NCBI RefSeq assembly: GCF_001687105.1
Contig: NZ_CP014595.1
Coordinates: 2,555,001 to 2,619,000 of the forward strand
Direction of reading: 5' to 3'
DNA from: Salipiger sp. CCB-MM3
GTDB lineage: Bacteria; Pseudomonadota; Alphaproteobacteria; Rhodobacterales; Rhodobacteraceae
Length of the DNA stretch: 64,000 nucleotides
Under the pieces are notes generated by a model. The model made no database searches. It had not been told where the DNA came from and worked only from the letters and a program-made list of their open reading frames with translations. Positions 44,038-53,676 of this stretch are shown in pieces (position 1 is the stretch's first letter; every line of letters starts with the position of its first letter). The position numbers and the translations under genes are program-made.

Positions 44038-44352
44038 ATGCTGATCTACGGGTTAAAGACCTGCGATACCTGCCGGAAGGCGGTGAAAGCCCTGCCGCAG
44101 GCGGAATTTTTGGATGTTCGCGCTGACGGTGTCCCGACCGATGTGCTGGAAGCGGCGCAGGCCCGTTTTGGCGACAAGCTGCTGAACACGCGCTCGACCA
44201 CATGGCGCGGTCTGGACGAGGCAGAACGCGCGCGTCCGCCGCTGGAATTGCTGGCCGACCATCCGACGCTGATGAAACGCCCGCTCATCGTGGACGGCGA
44301 CAGCATGTATCTGGGCTGGACCAAGGATGTGCAGGCGGCGCTGGCGGGCTGA
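44038..44352 (+). CDS. ArsC/Spx-like thioredoxin-fold protein
   Basis: A 104-residue protein. 'MLIYGLKTCDTCRKAVKALP' has a CxxC at the active-site position. 'LLNTRSTTWRGLDEAERARP' and 'MKRPLIVDG' match the ArsC family (the YffB branch). It lacks other ars genes nearby, so arsenate reduction is doubtful. GAAGGAGATG precedes the ATG. Confidence 0.85.
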   Translation: MLIYGLKTCDTCRKAVKALPQAEFLDVRADGVPTDVLEAAQARFGDKLLNTRSTTWRGLDEAERARPPLELLADHPTLMKRPLIVDGDSMYLGWTKDVQAALAG

Positions 44353-44371
44353 GGCAAGCAGCACCGCGACG

Positions 44372-44403
44372 AAAAAAGCCCCGGGCCTGCGCCCGGGGCT
44401 TTC
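44372..44403. terminator. Bidirectional terminator between ArsC-like gene and thrS
   Basis: AAAGCCCCGGGC, CTGC, GCCCGGGGCTTT: a perfect 12-bp stem preceded by A6. It ends the plus-strand gene and the convergent thrS. Confidence 0.92.
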
Positions 44404-44424
44404 TCATGTCACGAACTGAAAGGC

Positions 44425-46371
44425 TCAGCGCAGATCGGGCGCGGTGGCATCCAGCGACAGCGCCGCGACCAGCTCGTCGAGCGCCTGCACCTGGGTCTGC
44501 TTCTCGCCAAGGCGGCGCACGGTGACCGTGCGTTCCTCGACCTCGCGGTGCCCCACGGCAAGGATCACCGGCACTTTGCCAACCGAGTGCTCGCGCACCT
44601 TGTAGTTGATCTTCTCGTTGCGCGTGTCGGCCTCGGCCCGCACACCCGCATCGCGCAGCGCCGCGACGACCTCGTTCACATAGTCATCCGCCTCGGAGGT
44701 GATCGAGGCGACCACCACCTGCCGCGGCGCGAGCCAGAACGGCAGCTTGCCGGCGTGTTCCTCGATCAGGATGCCGATGAACCGCTCAAAGCTGCCCAGC
44801 ACGGCACGGTGCAGCATGACGGGGCGGTGCTTCTCGCCATCTTGGCCGATGTAGCTCGCATCCAGACGCTCGGGCAGGTTGGGGTCCACCTGCAGCGTGC
44901 CGCACTGCCAATCCCGGCCGATCGCGTCGGTCAGGGTGAACTCCAGCTTCGGGCCGTAGAAAGCGCCTTCGCCTTCCTGCAGCTCAAAGTCGTAGCCCGC
45001 GGCCTTGCAGGCATCGCCAAGCGCCGCCTCGGTGCGGTCCCAGCTCTCGTCCGAGCCGATGCGCTTTTCGGGGCGGGTCGAGAGCTTGATCGTCCAGTTC
45101 TCGAAGCCCAGATCGGAATAGATCGAGGCAAGGAACTCGATGAACTTCTTGGTTTCCGCCTCGATCTGATCATCGGTGCAGAAGATATGCGCGTCGTCCT
45201 GGGTGAAACCGCGCACCCGCATGATGCCGTGCAGCGCGCCCGACGGCTCGTAGCGGTTGCACGAGCCGAACTCGGCCATGCGCAGCGGCAGGTCGCGGTA
45301 GGACTTCAGGCCCTGATTGAACACCTGCACGTGGCACGGGCAGTTCATCGGCTTGAGCGCGTTGATCGCCTTCTCGCGGGCATGTTCTTCGTCCACTTCG
45401 ACGATGAACATGTTCTCTTGATAGTTGTCCCAGTGCCCCGAGGCTTCCCACAGCTTACGGTCCACAACCTGCGGCGTGTTCACCTCCACATAGCCGTCCC
45501 GCTCTTGGCGGCGGCGCATGTAGTCCTGTAGCGTGGTGTAGATTTTCCAGCCGTTGGGGTGCCAGAAGATCTGCCCCGGCGCTTCCGGCTGCAGGTGGAA
45601 GAGGTCCATTTCGCGGCCCAGCTTGCGGTGATCGCGCTTGGCGGCTTCCTCGAGGAAGTTGAGGTATTTCTTCAACTCGTCGCGGTTGCGGAAGGCCACG
45701 CCGGTGATCCGCTGCAGCATCGGGCGCGAGGTGTCACCGAACCAATAGGCCCCCGAGACGCCCATCAGCTTGAAGGCGTCGGCGGGCAGCTGCCCGGTGT
45801 GCTGCAGGTGCGGGCCGCGGCAGAGATCCTGCCACTCGCCGTGCCAGTACATGCGGATCGGCGCACCTTCGGGGATGCGGTCCACCAGCTCGACCTTATA
45901 GCCCTCGCCGCTGTCCTCGTAGAACTTGCGCGCGCGGTCGCGGTCCCAGATCTCGGTCTTCACCTCGTCACGGGCGGCGATGATCTCTTTCATCTTCGCC
46001 TCGATCTGCCCCAGATCTTCGGGGGTGAAGGGCTCGGCGCGGTCGAAATCGTAGAACCAGCCATACTCGGTGACCGGGCCAATGGTGACCTTGGTGTCGG
46101 GCCAGATCGCCTGCACGGCGCGCGCCATGACGTGCGCCAGATCGTGGCGGATCAGCTCAAGCGCCTGCTCTTCGTCCTGCAGGGTGTGGATCGCGATCGT
46201 GCTGTCGGCGTCGATGGGCCACTGCAGGTCCCAATGCGCGCCGTTCACGGTGGCGGAGATGGCCTTTTTGGACAGGCTCTTGGAGATGGCGGCAGCGACT
46301 TCGGCAGGGGTCACACCCTGCTCGAATTCACGCGCGTTACCATCAGGAAATGTCAGGGAAATCTGGCTCAT
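44425..46371 (-). CDS. thrS: Threonyl-tRNA synthetase
   Basis: A 648-residue class II synthetase. TGS domain at residues 1-65, editing N2 domain with '[20 protein letters not shown]', and catalytic core with zinc Cys in '[10 protein letters not shown]', motif 2 '[15 protein letters not shown]' and motif 3 '[16 protein letters not shown]'. An anticodon-binding domain ends it. An upstream extension to 46653 in the frame is not part of the gene; the start is the ATG at 46371. Confidence 0.97.
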   Translation of the reverse strand: MSQISLTFPDGNAREFEQGVTPAEVAAAISKSLSKKAISATVNGAHWDLQWPIDADSTIAIHTLQDEEQALELIRHDLAHVMARAVQAIWPDTKVTIGPVTEYGWFYDFDRAEPFTPEDLGQIEAKMKEIIAARDEVKTEIWDRDRARKFYEDSGEGYKVELVDRIPEGAPIRMYWHGEWQDLCRGPHLQHTGQLPADAFKLMGVSGAYWFGDTSRPMLQRITGVAFRNRDELKKYLNFLEEAAKRDHRKLGREMDLFHLQPEAPGQIFWHPNGWKIYTTLQDYMRRRQERDGYVEVNTPQVVDRKLWEASGHWDNYQENMFIVEVDEEHAREKAINALKPMNCPCHVQVFNQGLKSYRDLPLRMAEFGSCNRYEPSGALHGIMRVRGFTQDDAHIFCTDDQIEAETKKFIEFLASIYSDLGFENWTIKLSTRPEKRIGSDESWDRTEAALGDACKAAGYDFELQEGEGAFYGPKLEFTLTDAIGRDWQCGTLQVDPNLPERLDASYIGQDGEKHRPVMLHRAVLGSFERFIGILIEEHAGKLPFWLAPRQVVVASITSEADDYVNEVVAALRDAGVRAEADTRNEKINYKVREHSVGKVPVILAVGHREVEERTVTVRRLGEKQTQVQALDELVAALSLDATAPDLR

Positions 46372-46475
46372 TGGCCTAGTCTCCTCGTCGGTCTGGCGCC
46401 CACGGAACGCCCGGTTGCGGGTTATATGTCGTGCCGCCTTGTGACCCCCGCGGGTAGGGGTGTCAAGCCAAGCCG

Positions 46476-46539
46476 CTTCTTCTCTTTTCAAATACGCCGG
46501 GGGAGTCGCGGCGCAGCCGCGGCGGGGGCGGAGCCCCCT
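46476..46539. repeat. Interspersed intergenic repeat, copy 7
   Basis: CTTCTTCTCTTTTCAAATAC, GCCGGGGG, a GTCGCGGC/GCCGCGGC hairpin and GGGGGCGGAGCCCCC. Same subtype as copies 1 and 4. It lies between thrS and the glycosylase gene. Confidence 0.85.
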
Positions 46540-46633
46540 ATGGGCTCGTCGCCAGAAAGATCGCCAGCAACTTCGAAGGGCTAGGCAAGCGCCCGGCGAT
46601 ACGCCACGCTGGCCAAGGTTCACGGAGATCTCC

Positions 46634-47302
46634 ATGCGCACATTCGACGACATCCTCCAAATCGCCGCCGAGCGTCATGGCGGGCGCGACGCGGCGCTCG
46701 CCGAGATCCCCGCGCCGCTGCCGCCCGAAGAGATCGCTGCGCTGCCTGACGCGCGTTTCCTTGCGGCCATGGCCCGCGGCATCTTTCAGGCCGGGATCAG
46801 CTGGAAGGTGGTCGACGCCAAATGGCCCGGCATCACCGAGGCCTTCCACGATTTCGAGCCGGGCCCGGTCTCGATGATCGAAGGCGAGGCGCTGGATGCG
46901 CTTCTGTCGGACCGGCGGGTGATCCGCTCGGGGCCGAAGATCACCGCGATCCGCGACAACGCAGTGTTCATCCTCGACACCGCCGCCGAGCATGGCAGTT
47001 TCGCCCGCCGTATCGCCGATTGGCCGGTCAGCGAGTTCGACGGGCTGCTCGATTGGCTCAAGCGCAGCGGCGCGCGTCTCGGCGGCAACACCGGCGCCTA
47101 TATGCTGCGCGCCGTGGGCAAGGATGGCTATGTGCTCAGCCGCGACGTGGTGGGGCGGCTGATCGCCGAAGGGGTGATCGACAAGGCGCCAACCTCCCGC
47201 CGGGCGATGGCGGCAGTGCAGGGGGCGTTCAACCTCTGGGCAGAGCAAAGCGGCCAGCCACTGACCACCATCAGCCGGGTGCTCGCGCGCAGCATCGGCT
47301 GA
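46634..47302 (+). CDS. tag: DNA-3-methyladenine glycosylase I family protein
   Basis: A 222-residue helical glycosylase. '[20 protein letters not shown]' and '[20 protein letters not shown]' match the Tag family, which removes 3-methyladenine. '[20 protein letters not shown]' and '[20 protein letters not shown]' follow. The family's Zn-binding His/Cys set was not clearly seen. Start ATG at 46634. Confidence 0.82.
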   Translation: MRTFDDILQIAAERHGGRDAALAEIPAPLPPEEIAALPDARFLAAMARGIFQAGISWKVVDAKWPGITEAFHDFEPGPVSMIEGEALDALLSDRRVIRSGPKITAIRDNAVFILDTAAEHGSFARRIADWPVSEFDGLLDWLKRSGARLGGNTGAYMLRAVGKDGYVLSRDVVGRLIAEGVIDKAPTSRRAMAAVQGAFNLWAEQSGQPLTTISRVLARSIG

Positions 47303-47404
47303 AAGGCGCAGCCCGGCGGGAACCTGCCGATGCGCTGCCGCGTTCTCCTGCCGGACCCACCGGCCCAGACCCACCGACATGGCAACAGCGGCAGGCACAG
47401 AGAC

Positions 47405-48679
47405 ATGACCCATATCGACGAGACGCGGCTCTACGACACCCTCACCGAAGGCGAGGACGGGGCGCCGCCCTCCGAGGCCCGCAACGGGCTGCGTCATGTG
47501 GCCTCGCTGTCGATGACCAAACTCGCCGACGGGCTGATCAATCCCAAGCTGGTTCTGACGTGGCTGGCGCAGACGCTCGGCGCTCCGGCGGCCATCACCG
47601 GGCTGCTGGTGCCGATCCGCGAGGCGGGCGCGCTGCTGCCGCAGTTGTTGCTCGCGGGCGTGGTGCGGCGCTCGAAACAGCGCAAGTGGGTCTGGGTCGC
47701 GGGCTCGGTCGGGCAGGGGCTTGCGGCGGCGGCCATGGTCGTCGTGGCACTGACCCTGCAGGGGGTGGCTGCCGGGATCGCGCTGTGCGTGCTGCTCGGG
47801 CTGCTGGCGCTGTCGCGTGCCGCCGCCTCGGTGAGCTACAAGGATGTTCTGGGCAAGACCGTTGCGAAAACCCGGCGCGGTTCGATCACCGGCACGGCGG
47901 GATCGGTCGCCTCCGCCGGGGTGGTGGTCTTTGCGCTGCTGCTGATGTCGGGCCTCTTGCAGGACGTGCCGCCCATCGCGGTGGCCATCGGCATCGCTGC
48001 GGCGCTCTGGCTTGGCGCGGCGGCGCTTTTCTCGACCCTCGAGGAAGAGGACAGCGCGCCCGAGACCGAAGCGAAGCACATCGATCTGTCGCCGCTGCGC
48101 GAAGACCCGCAGTTTCGCCGCTTCATCGCCTGCCGCGGCGCGTTGACTGTGACCTCGCTGGCGCCGCCCTATCTGGTGCTGCTCGAGCAGCATGAGGGCG
48201 CGCTGCAAAAGCTCGGTGCCATGGTGCTGGCCTCGGCGCTCGCCGCCTTTGTGTCGAGCTGGGTCTGGGGGCGGCTGGCCGACCGCTCCTCGCGCAAGGT
48301 GCTGATGCTGTCGGGATTTGCCGGGGCCGCGGCGATGGCGCTTGCGGTGGTGGCGGCGCTGCTGGACTGGACAGATCCGGTCTGGGTGACACCGGTGCTG
48401 CTCTTTGCGCTGCTGATCTCTTACCAAGGGGTGCGGCAGGGGCGCTCGACCTATCTTGTGGATATGGCACCGGAGGAGGGCCGCGCTAGCTATGCCGCGC
48501 TTGCCAACACGCTGATCGGTGGGTTGCTGCTGCTGACCGGCGCGCTCGGCGGCGGTCTGGCGGTGATCGGCCCGGTGGCGGCGCTGGCGGGCTTTGCGAT
48601 GCTGAGCCTCATCGGCGGCGTCATCGCCATCGGCTTGCATGAGGTCGAAACCCCGGATCAGGACGGCAAGAGCGCCTGA
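47405..48679 (+). CDS. MFS transporter
   Basis: A 424-residue permease. A 50-residue cytosolic N-terminus precedes about 12 membrane helices, split by 'EEEDSAPETEAKHIDLSPLR' in the middle. 'WVWGRLADRSSRKVLMLSGF' is the A-type MFS loop motif (G-x-x-x-D-R-x-x-R-R). No substrate clue. ATG at 47405; the 3' end overlaps the convergent LysR gene by 22 nt. Confidence 0.87.
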   Translation: MTHIDETRLYDTLTEGEDGAPPSEARNGLRHVASLSMTKLADGLINPKLVLTWLAQTLGAPAAITGLLVPIREAGALLPQLLLAGVVRRSKQRKWVWVAGSVGQGLAAAAMVVVALTLQGVAAGIALCVLLGLLALSRAAASVSYKDVLGKTVAKTRRGSITGTAGSVASAGVVVFALLLMSGLLQDVPPIAVAIGIAAALWLGAAALFSTLEEEDSAPETEAKHIDLSPLREDPQFRRFIACRGALTVTSLAPPYLVLLEQHEGALQKLGAMVLASALAAFVSSWVWGRLADRSSRKVLMLSGFAGAAAMALAVVAALLDWTDPVWVTPVLLFALLISYQGVRQGRSTYLVDMAPEEGRASYAALANTLIGGLLLLTGALGGGLAVIGPVAALAGFAMLSLIGGVIAIGLHEVETPDQDGKSA

Positions 48680-49545
48680 CGCGCCTGCGCCCGCACCGCG
48701 CGGGTGAGCGGCGCCAGCGCGCCAGAGACCAGCCGGTTCACCTGCCAGTGCAGCGCGATCTCTTCGGGTTGTTCGGGGGCGAGCGAGACGAGGTCTCCGC
48801 TCGCCAGCAGCGGCGCGGCAAGATGTTCGGGGTTCAGCCCCCATCCCAGCCCCAGCCGCGCGGCCTCTACAAAGCCTTGGGTCGAGGGGATGCGATGCGT
48901 GGGGGGCAGCAAAGCCTCCCCGGTCACCCGCCGCAGCCAGTCGTGCTGCAGCGCGTCCTTGCCGTCGAACTGCAGCAGCGGCGCGCGGGCGAACGCCTCC
49001 AACGTCGGGCCATGCGCGAAATAGCGCGCGTGGAACGCTGGCGAGCAGGTCGCCAGATAGCGCATCCGGCCCAGCGGCACGGCATCGCATCCCTGCACCG
49101 GGCGGGCGTGGTCGCATATCGCCGCCGACACCTCTCCGCGCCGCAGCCAATCGGCCGAGAACGCCTGATCGTCCAGTACGATCTCGAACAGCATCTCGAG
49201 CCCGGTCAGCGCGGGCAGAAGCCACGTCCCGAGGCTGTCGGCATTCACCGCCAGCCGCAGCCGGGCCTGTGGCGCCATCTGTCCCAGATCATGGCCGAGA
49301 TCGCGCGCCAGCGCCGCCTCGAGCAGCGCTACCTCCGAGGCGTGCCGCGCGAGGCGCGCACCGGCGGGCGTGGCGGTGCAGGGCGTCGCGCGGATCACCA
49401 GCGCGGCGCCCGCGCGGTCCTCCAGCACCTTGATGCGCTGCGAGATCGCCGAGGGCGTGACACTGAGCTGCCGCGCGGCGGCGTCGAAGCTGCCAAGCCG
49501 AAGCACCGCCTCTAGCGCGGCGAGTTGAGAGGGATCGTACTGCAT
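48658..49545 (-). CDS. LysR family regulator, ArgP/LysG-like
   Basis: A 295-residue LTTR with wHTH 'LRLGSFDAAARQLSVTPSAI' then 'SQRIKVLEDRAGAALVIRAT', and effector domain 'LRLAVNADSLGTWLLPAL'. It is divergent from a LysE-type exporter, the classic ArgP-ArgO/LysG-LysE arrangement. It likely activates the exporter on excess Lys/Arg. Confidence 0.9.
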   Translation of the reverse strand: MQYDPSQLAALEAVLRLGSFDAAARQLSVTPSAISQRIKVLEDRAGAALVIRATPCTATPAGARLARHASEVALLEAALARDLGHDLGQMAPQARLRLAVNADSLGTWLLPALTGLEMLFEIVLDDQAFSADWLRRGEVSAAICDHARPVQGCDAVPLGRMRYLATCSPAFHARYFAHGPTLEAFARAPLLQFDGKDALQHDWLRRVTGEALLPPTHRIPSTQGFVEAARLGLGWGLNPEHLAAPLLASGDLVSLAPEQPEEIALHWQVNRLVSGALAPLTRAVRAQARQALLPS

Positions 49546-49554
49546 TAGTACATC

Positions 49555-49581
49555 TTAACTAGCCGCAGATTGTTTAACTAG
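49555..49581. promoter_or_regulatory. Repeated TTAACTAG boxes in the regulator-exporter divergent region
   Basis: TTAACTAG occurs exactly twice at 49555-49562 and 49574-49581, 19 nt apart (two helical turns). It may bind the ArgP-like regulator. The spacing fits adjacent half-sites on one DNA face. Confidence 0.5.
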
Positions 49582-49638
49582 TCTTTCCGAAACGCCGCGT
49601 GTTAGCCGGGCTGCAACGCTAAGAAACGGAGAGACATC

Positions 49639-50238
49639 ATGCAGGCAGCAGCTGCCGGGTTCGCCCTTGGACTTTCGCTGATCGTGGCGATTGGGGCGCA
49701 GAATGCGTTTGTGCTGCGGCAGGGGCTGCGCAGAGCGCATGTGCTGCCGGTGGTGCTGGTCTGCGCGCTGTCGGACGCGGTGCTGATCGTCGCGGGCGTC
49801 ACCGGTTTTGGCCTTCTGGCGGCGCAGCTGCCGGGGCTGGAGACCGCCATGCGCTGGATCGGTGCCGCCTTCCTGACGTGCTACGGCGCGCGCACGCTGC
49901 TCTCGGCGTGGCGCGGCGGCGGCGCGCTGCGGGCCGAAGAGGCACCGGGAAATGGCACGTTGCGCCGCGCGGTGCTGACCTGCCTCGCGCTGACGTGGCT
50001 GAACCCGCATGTCTATCTCGACACGGTGATGCTGCTGGGCGCGGTCTCGGCGCAATATCCCGACCGGCTGGCGTTTGGGGCAGGGGCGGTGACGGCGTCC
50101 GTCATCTTTTTCTTCGCGCTTGGCTTTGGCGCGCGGCTTCTGGCGCCGGTCTTTGCGCGGCCCGTCGCGTGGCGCGTGCTGGACCTCGGGATCGGCCTGA
50201 CCATGTGGGCGATTGCCCTCAAGCTGCTGCTGGGATGA
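49639..50238 (+). CDS. LysE/ArgO family amino acid exporter
   Basis: A 199-residue six-helix exporter. 'LSLIVAIGAQNAFVLRQGLR' is the family signature, followed by 'LTCYGARTLLSAWRG', 'LTCLALTWLNPHVYLDTVML' and 'FFFALGFGARLLAPVF'. It exports basic amino acids in relatives. Regulated by the divergent LysR protein. Confidence 0.93.
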   Translation: MQAAAAGFALGLSLIVAIGAQNAFVLRQGLRRAHVLPVVLVCALSDAVLIVAGVTGFGLLAAQLPGLETAMRWIGAAFLTCYGARTLLSAWRGGGALRAEEAPGNGTLRRAVLTCLALTWLNPHVYLDTVMLLGAVSAQYPDRLAFGAGAVTASVIFFFALGFGARLLAPVFARPVAWRVLDLGIGLTMWAIALKLLLG

Positions 50239-50283
50239 GCGCGGCCCCTTGCGCCTGACGCTGGGCGGGCTACCAAAGAGCGC

Positions 50284-51183
50284 ATGAGCACGAAGCAATC
50301 GAACCCGGTGCGGGGCATCCTCTTCATGGTCGTCACGGGGCTTTGCTTTGTGGCGGTGACCGTCACCGTCAAGCTGCTGCACGGAAGGGTGCCTGCGGCG
50401 GAATCGGCCTTCCTGCGCTATCTCTTCGGGCTGGTGTTTCTGATCCCCGCGTGGCGCGCGCTGCGCGACCTGCGGATGACGGGCCGCCAGTGGCGCCTGT
50501 CGGCGCTGCGCGGCGCGGCGCAGACGCTTGGGGTGATCTGCTGGTTCTTCGCCATGTCGCGCATCCCGCTCGCCGAAGTCACGGCGATGAACTACCTCAC
50601 GCCGATCTATGTGACGGTGCTGGCGGTGCTGGTGCTGGGAGAGCGGCTGGCGCTGCGCCGGATGCTGGCGATCGTCGCGGCCCTTGGCGGCGCGCTGCTG
50701 ATCCTGCGACCGGGGTTCCGCGAGCTTGATCCGGGGCATTTCGCCATGCTCGGCACATCCATGATGTTCGCCATCTCCTATCTCATCGCCAAGATCATCA
50801 CCGACGAACTGTCGCCCGCCGTGGCGCTGGCGCTGCTGTCGATCTCGGTGACGCTGGGGCTGTTGCCCTTCGCGCTGTCGGTCTGGGTCTGGCCAAGCTG
50901 GACCGACGCGGCGATCCTTTTCGCCACAGCCGCCTTCGCCACCGGCGGGCACTACGCGATGGTGCTGGCCTTCGCCAATGCCCCGGTCACCGTCACCCAG
51001 CCCATCACCTTCCTGCAGCTGGTCTGGTCGATCACCATCGGGGCGCTGTTCTTTGCCGAGCCGGTGGACCCTTTCGTGGTCGCGGGCGGGCTGGTGATCA
51101 TCGGCTCGGTGCTGTTCATCACGCTGCGCGAGGCGATGCTGAAACGCCGGATCACCCCGTCGGGACCGGACACCAAGTTCTGA
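50284..51183 (+). CDS. DMT family transporter (EamA)
   Basis: A 299-residue ten-helix carrier made of two EamA repeats. 'VKLLHGRVPAAESAFLRYLF' and 'LTPIYVTVLAVLVLGERLAL' are family blocks, and the second repeat has 'ANAPVTVTQPITFLQLVWSI'. Substrate unknown. 45 nt after the LysE-type gene; co-transcription is possible. Confidence 0.88.
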   Translation: MSTKQSNPVRGILFMVVTGLCFVAVTVTVKLLHGRVPAAESAFLRYLFGLVFLIPAWRALRDLRMTGRQWRLSALRGAAQTLGVICWFFAMSRIPLAEVTAMNYLTPIYVTVLAVLVLGERLALRRMLAIVAALGGALLILRPGFRELDPGHFAMLGTSMMFAISYLIAKIITDELSPAVALALLSISVTLGLLPFALSVWVWPSWTDAAILFATAAFATGGHYAMVLAFANAPVTVTQPITFLQLVWSITIGALFFAEPVDPFVVAGGLVIIGSVLFITLREAMLKRRITPSGPDTKF

Positions 51184-51316
51184 AGCATGGGTCGGGAGTG
51201 TCGCGCTGGAAACAGTGCGTTTCCTGATCATCAAAAATCCCCAAGTGCATCGCATTTCGGCCCCAATCCACCCGCAGGGTTTCTCATGTAGAAACAGTTT
51301 TATTGGGTGTGTATCC

Positions 51317-51514
51317 ATGTTTGCCGAGAACCGACTGACCGAAGAGTTTGACGCCGTCACCGCCTTTCTCCTGAGCGAGCGGCAAAAGTCCCTGTCCGAA
51401 GCCGAATGGCGCTTTCGCGTGAAGGGCTATGGCTATGCGCTGCGCCGGAGCGCGCGCGGTGTCGAGGTCTCCCGCCTGCCGCAGAACCGGCATCTGGGCA
51501 CGCTTGACGCCTGA
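51317..51514 (+). CDS. Small hypothetical protein (65 aa)
   Basis: MFAENRLTEEFDAVTAFLLS followed by 'QKSLSEAEWRFRVKGYGYAL' and an Arg-rich end. The region up to 51317 looks non-coding. No domain was recognised. The high charge and balanced composition suggest a real small gene, but confidence is modest. Confidence 0.5.
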   Translation: MFAENRLTEEFDAVTAFLLSERQKSLSEAEWRFRVKGYGYALRRSARGVEVSRLPQNRHLGTLDA

Positions 51515-51616
51515 CTGCGGGGCAGGGCATGGGGCGCGTCCGAGGTTCGTGACGCCGCCGTGCCAGCCGCCACGCCGGGCTTATGCGTGGCCCGGAGGGG
51601 TTCTTAACGAAGGTTA

Positions 51617-52354
51617 ATGAATTTGGTTGAACTTGCCGCGCCATGCGGCGATTTTGGCCTAATGATCTATATACGTTCACTTTTTGTTGGTGCTTTGGGC
51701 TCACTCCTTGCCCTAACGTCACCCGCGCCTGCCGCACAATCGAGTTTCAGCGGATCGCTGCATGTGATCGACGGCGATACCTTCGATGTCGGCGACGTGC
51801 GCGTCCGTCTTTTTGGTGTCGACGCGCCCGAGCAGGGGCAGACCTGCGGCGGCGACGGCACGCCGCAATGGAACTGCGGCGCTTGGGTCACCGATGAGGT
51901 GCGCGCGCGCTACGACGGGCACCGCGCGCGCTGCGAGCGGCTCGACACAGATCGCTATGGGCGGGCCGTGGCGCGCTGCTCTGTGGACGGCAAGGACATG
52001 GGCCGCACGCTGGTGTCGGAGGGGCTGCTCTTTGCCTATCGCGACTATTCCATGGACTATGATCTCGACGAGAAACGCGCCGCCGTCCGAGGTGTCGGGC
52101 TGCATGGCGCGCAGGTGCAACGCCCGGCGGCCTACCGCGCCGAGACCCGCCGCGCCGCCAATGCCGCGGCATTGGAAGAGGCGCCCGAGGGCTGTGTGAT
52201 CAAGGGCAATATCTCGTCCAAGGGCGCGCGCATCTACCACAGCCCCGGACAGCAGCACTACGGACCGACGCGCATCGACGAAAGCGAGGGCGAGCGGTGG
52301 TTCTGCTCTGCCGCAGAGGCCGAAGCCGCAGGCTGGCGACCGGCGCGGCGCTAG
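51617..52354 (+). CDS. Secreted thermonuclease-family protein (SNase)
   Basis: A 245-residue protein. An internal signal-like segment 'YIRSLFVGALGSLLALTSPA' (cleavage near AAQ). The SNase fold has 'HVIDGDTFDVGDVRVRLFGV', 'DAPEQGQTC' and 'DRYGRAVARCSVDGKDM'. A C-terminal 'sunset'-like module is 'GCVIKGNISSKGARIYHSPG' with 'ERWFCSAAEAEAAGWRP'. Start: AAGG before 51617 fits; an ATG at 51662 would give a classic N-terminus. Probably periplasmic. Confidence 0.87.
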   Translation: MNLVELAAPCGDFGLMIYIRSLFVGALGSLLALTSPAPAAQSSFSGSLHVIDGDTFDVGDVRVRLFGVDAPEQGQTCGGDGTPQWNCGAWVTDEVRARYDGHRARCERLDTDRYGRAVARCSVDGKDMGRTLVSEGLLFAYRDYSMDYDLDEKRAAVRGVGLHGAQVQRPAAYRAETRRAANAAALEEAPEGCVIKGNISSKGARIYHSPGQQHYGPTRIDESEGERWFCSAAEAEAAGWRPARR

Positions 52355-52452
52355 GGGCCGAAATGACCTCGGGGCACGTTGATCCGCATCAAAGTGGACC
52401 GGCGCGGGGCGTGGCAAGACAAGGGCAAGACAAGAAAAGGAGGCACCTGCCC

Positions 52453-52704
52453 ATGTCCCATGTTCCGCATTCCCTCGCCGAAGAATTCCCGCAGTTCGCC
52501 GAGCGTATCTCGGTCCTGAAGCAGCAGGGCGGCCATTTCTCCACACTGGCCGAGCGCTACTACGAGGTGAACCGCGAGGTGCATGGTGCCGAAAGCGGTC
52601 TCACCCCGATGGAGGCGCTGGCCGAGGCTGATCTGCGCAAGCGCCGTGCCGCGCTGAAAGACGAGATCTACGCGCTGCTGGTGGCGGACGCCGAAGAGGC
52701 CTGA
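52453..52704 (+). CDS. YdcH family protein (DUF465)
   Basis: An 83-residue helical protein: 'MSHVPHSLAEEFPQFAERIS', 'LKQQGGHFSTLAERYYEVNR' and 'LRKRRAALKDEIYALL' match DUF465. Unknown function. AGGAGG precedes the ATG by 10 nt. Confidence 0.87.
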   Translation: MSHVPHSLAEEFPQFAERISVLKQQGGHFSTLAERYYEVNREVHGAESGLTPMEALAEADLRKRRAALKDEIYALLVADAEEA

Positions 52705-52716
52705 GCCCGATAACGG

Positions 52717-53244
52717 TCAGTCGAGCAGCGGCTCGATCTGGCCGGTGATCGGCGCCGAGAGGGGCAGCGTGGTGCTGCCCCAGCCCGCGACATAGTCGCC
52801 ATCGGGGCCGATCAGCACTTTGTTGAAATTCCACGACGGGGTGTAGCCGTGCTTTTCCGACAGTTGCCGGAAGAACGGGTGCGCCTCTTCGCCTTTGACA
52901 TGGGTGATCGTGGTCATCGGCAGGTCGATGTCAAAGTTGAGCTCGCAGAACTCCTTGACCGCCGCATCGCTGTTCAGCTCTTGCTTGAAATCGTCCGACG
53001 GCACGGCAACGACCACCAGCCCGCGCGCGCGGTAGCGGTCGTAGAGGTCCTGCAGCCCGTCGAATTGCCCGGCAAAGCCGCAGCGCGAGGCGGTGTTGAC
53101 CACCAGCACCGGCTGGCCACGCCATTGCGCAAGGTCGAGCGTGCCGCCGTCGATCGACTGGAACTCGGTGGTCTCGGAGGCCACCGCCAGCGGGGCCGCC
53201 GCGGGCAGGGTGACAAGGCCGAGCAGCAGGGCAAAAATACGCAT
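52717..53244 (-). CDS. Secreted glutathione peroxidase
   Basis: A 175-residue thioredoxin-fold peroxidase. A signal peptide ends in 'PLAVAS'. The active-site Cys55 is in 'NTASRCGFAGQFDGLQ', with 'WNFNKVLIGPDGDYVAGWGS' and 'FFRQLSEKHGYTPSWNFNK' supplying the Gln/Trp-Asn environment. Reduces hydroperoxides in the periplasm. AAGGAG lies 9 nt before the ATG at 53244. Confidence 0.9.
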   Translation of the reverse strand: MRIFALLLGLVTLPAAAPLAVASETTEFQSIDGGTLDLAQWRGQPVLVVNTASRCGFAGQFDGLQDLYDRYRARGLVVVAVPSDDFKQELNSDAAVKEFCELNFDIDLPMTTITHVKGEEAHPFFRQLSEKHGYTPSWNFNKVLIGPDGDYVAGWGSTTLPLSAPITGQIEPLLD

Positions 53245-53406
53245 CACGAACATCTCCTTTGCGCTCACAAATAGTCTCGGTGACGTGAAGTCAATGAAAT
53301 GAATACGCAGGCGGGCGCGGATTGGATCTGCGCCCGCGCACATTTGCCGAAAACGCTTGGTGCACGGCGGAGGCGCGCCTATCTTCACGGTTCAGGAGGT
53401 GACGCC

Positions 53407-53676
53407 ATGGCCGGAGGCTGGAGCCGCGACGGTGCGGTACAAGAGCAGATCGAAGACAGCATCAAGGACGAGCTTGCGCGGATGCAGGCCCGCAAGCGCC
53501 CTATGGGCGAGAGCGCGACTCATTGCGTCGAATGCGAAGAGCCGATCCCCGAAAAGCGCCGCACCGCCATTCCGGGCGTGAAGCTCTGCATCGACTGTCA
53601 GCAAGAGCGCGACGGCGCCTATCAGGCGCGCGCCGGGATCAACCGGCGTGGCTCGAAGGACAGCCAGCTCAAGTAG
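53407..53676 (+). CDS. DksA/TraR family C4 zinc-finger protein
   Basis: An 89-residue protein. Helical N-terminus, then Cys40, Cys43, Cys61 and Cys64 in 'HCVECEEPIPEKRR' and 'LCIDCQQERDG', the DksA/TraR zinc finger. It lacks the long DksA coiled-coil tip, so it resembles the short TraR/YbiI-type. Putative RNA polymerase modulator. CAGGAGG precedes the ATG. The 3' end overlaps the next gene. Confidence 0.9.
   Translation: MAGGWSRDGAVQEQIEDSIKDELARMQARKRPMGESATHCVECEEPIPEKRRTAIPGVKLCIDCQQERDGAYQARAGINRRGSKDSQLK

Noticed and set aside
46538..49225. An 895-residue minus-strand frame spanning the glycosylase, MFS and LysR genes.
   Set aside because: It runs across three genes with clear families on other frames and has no domain.
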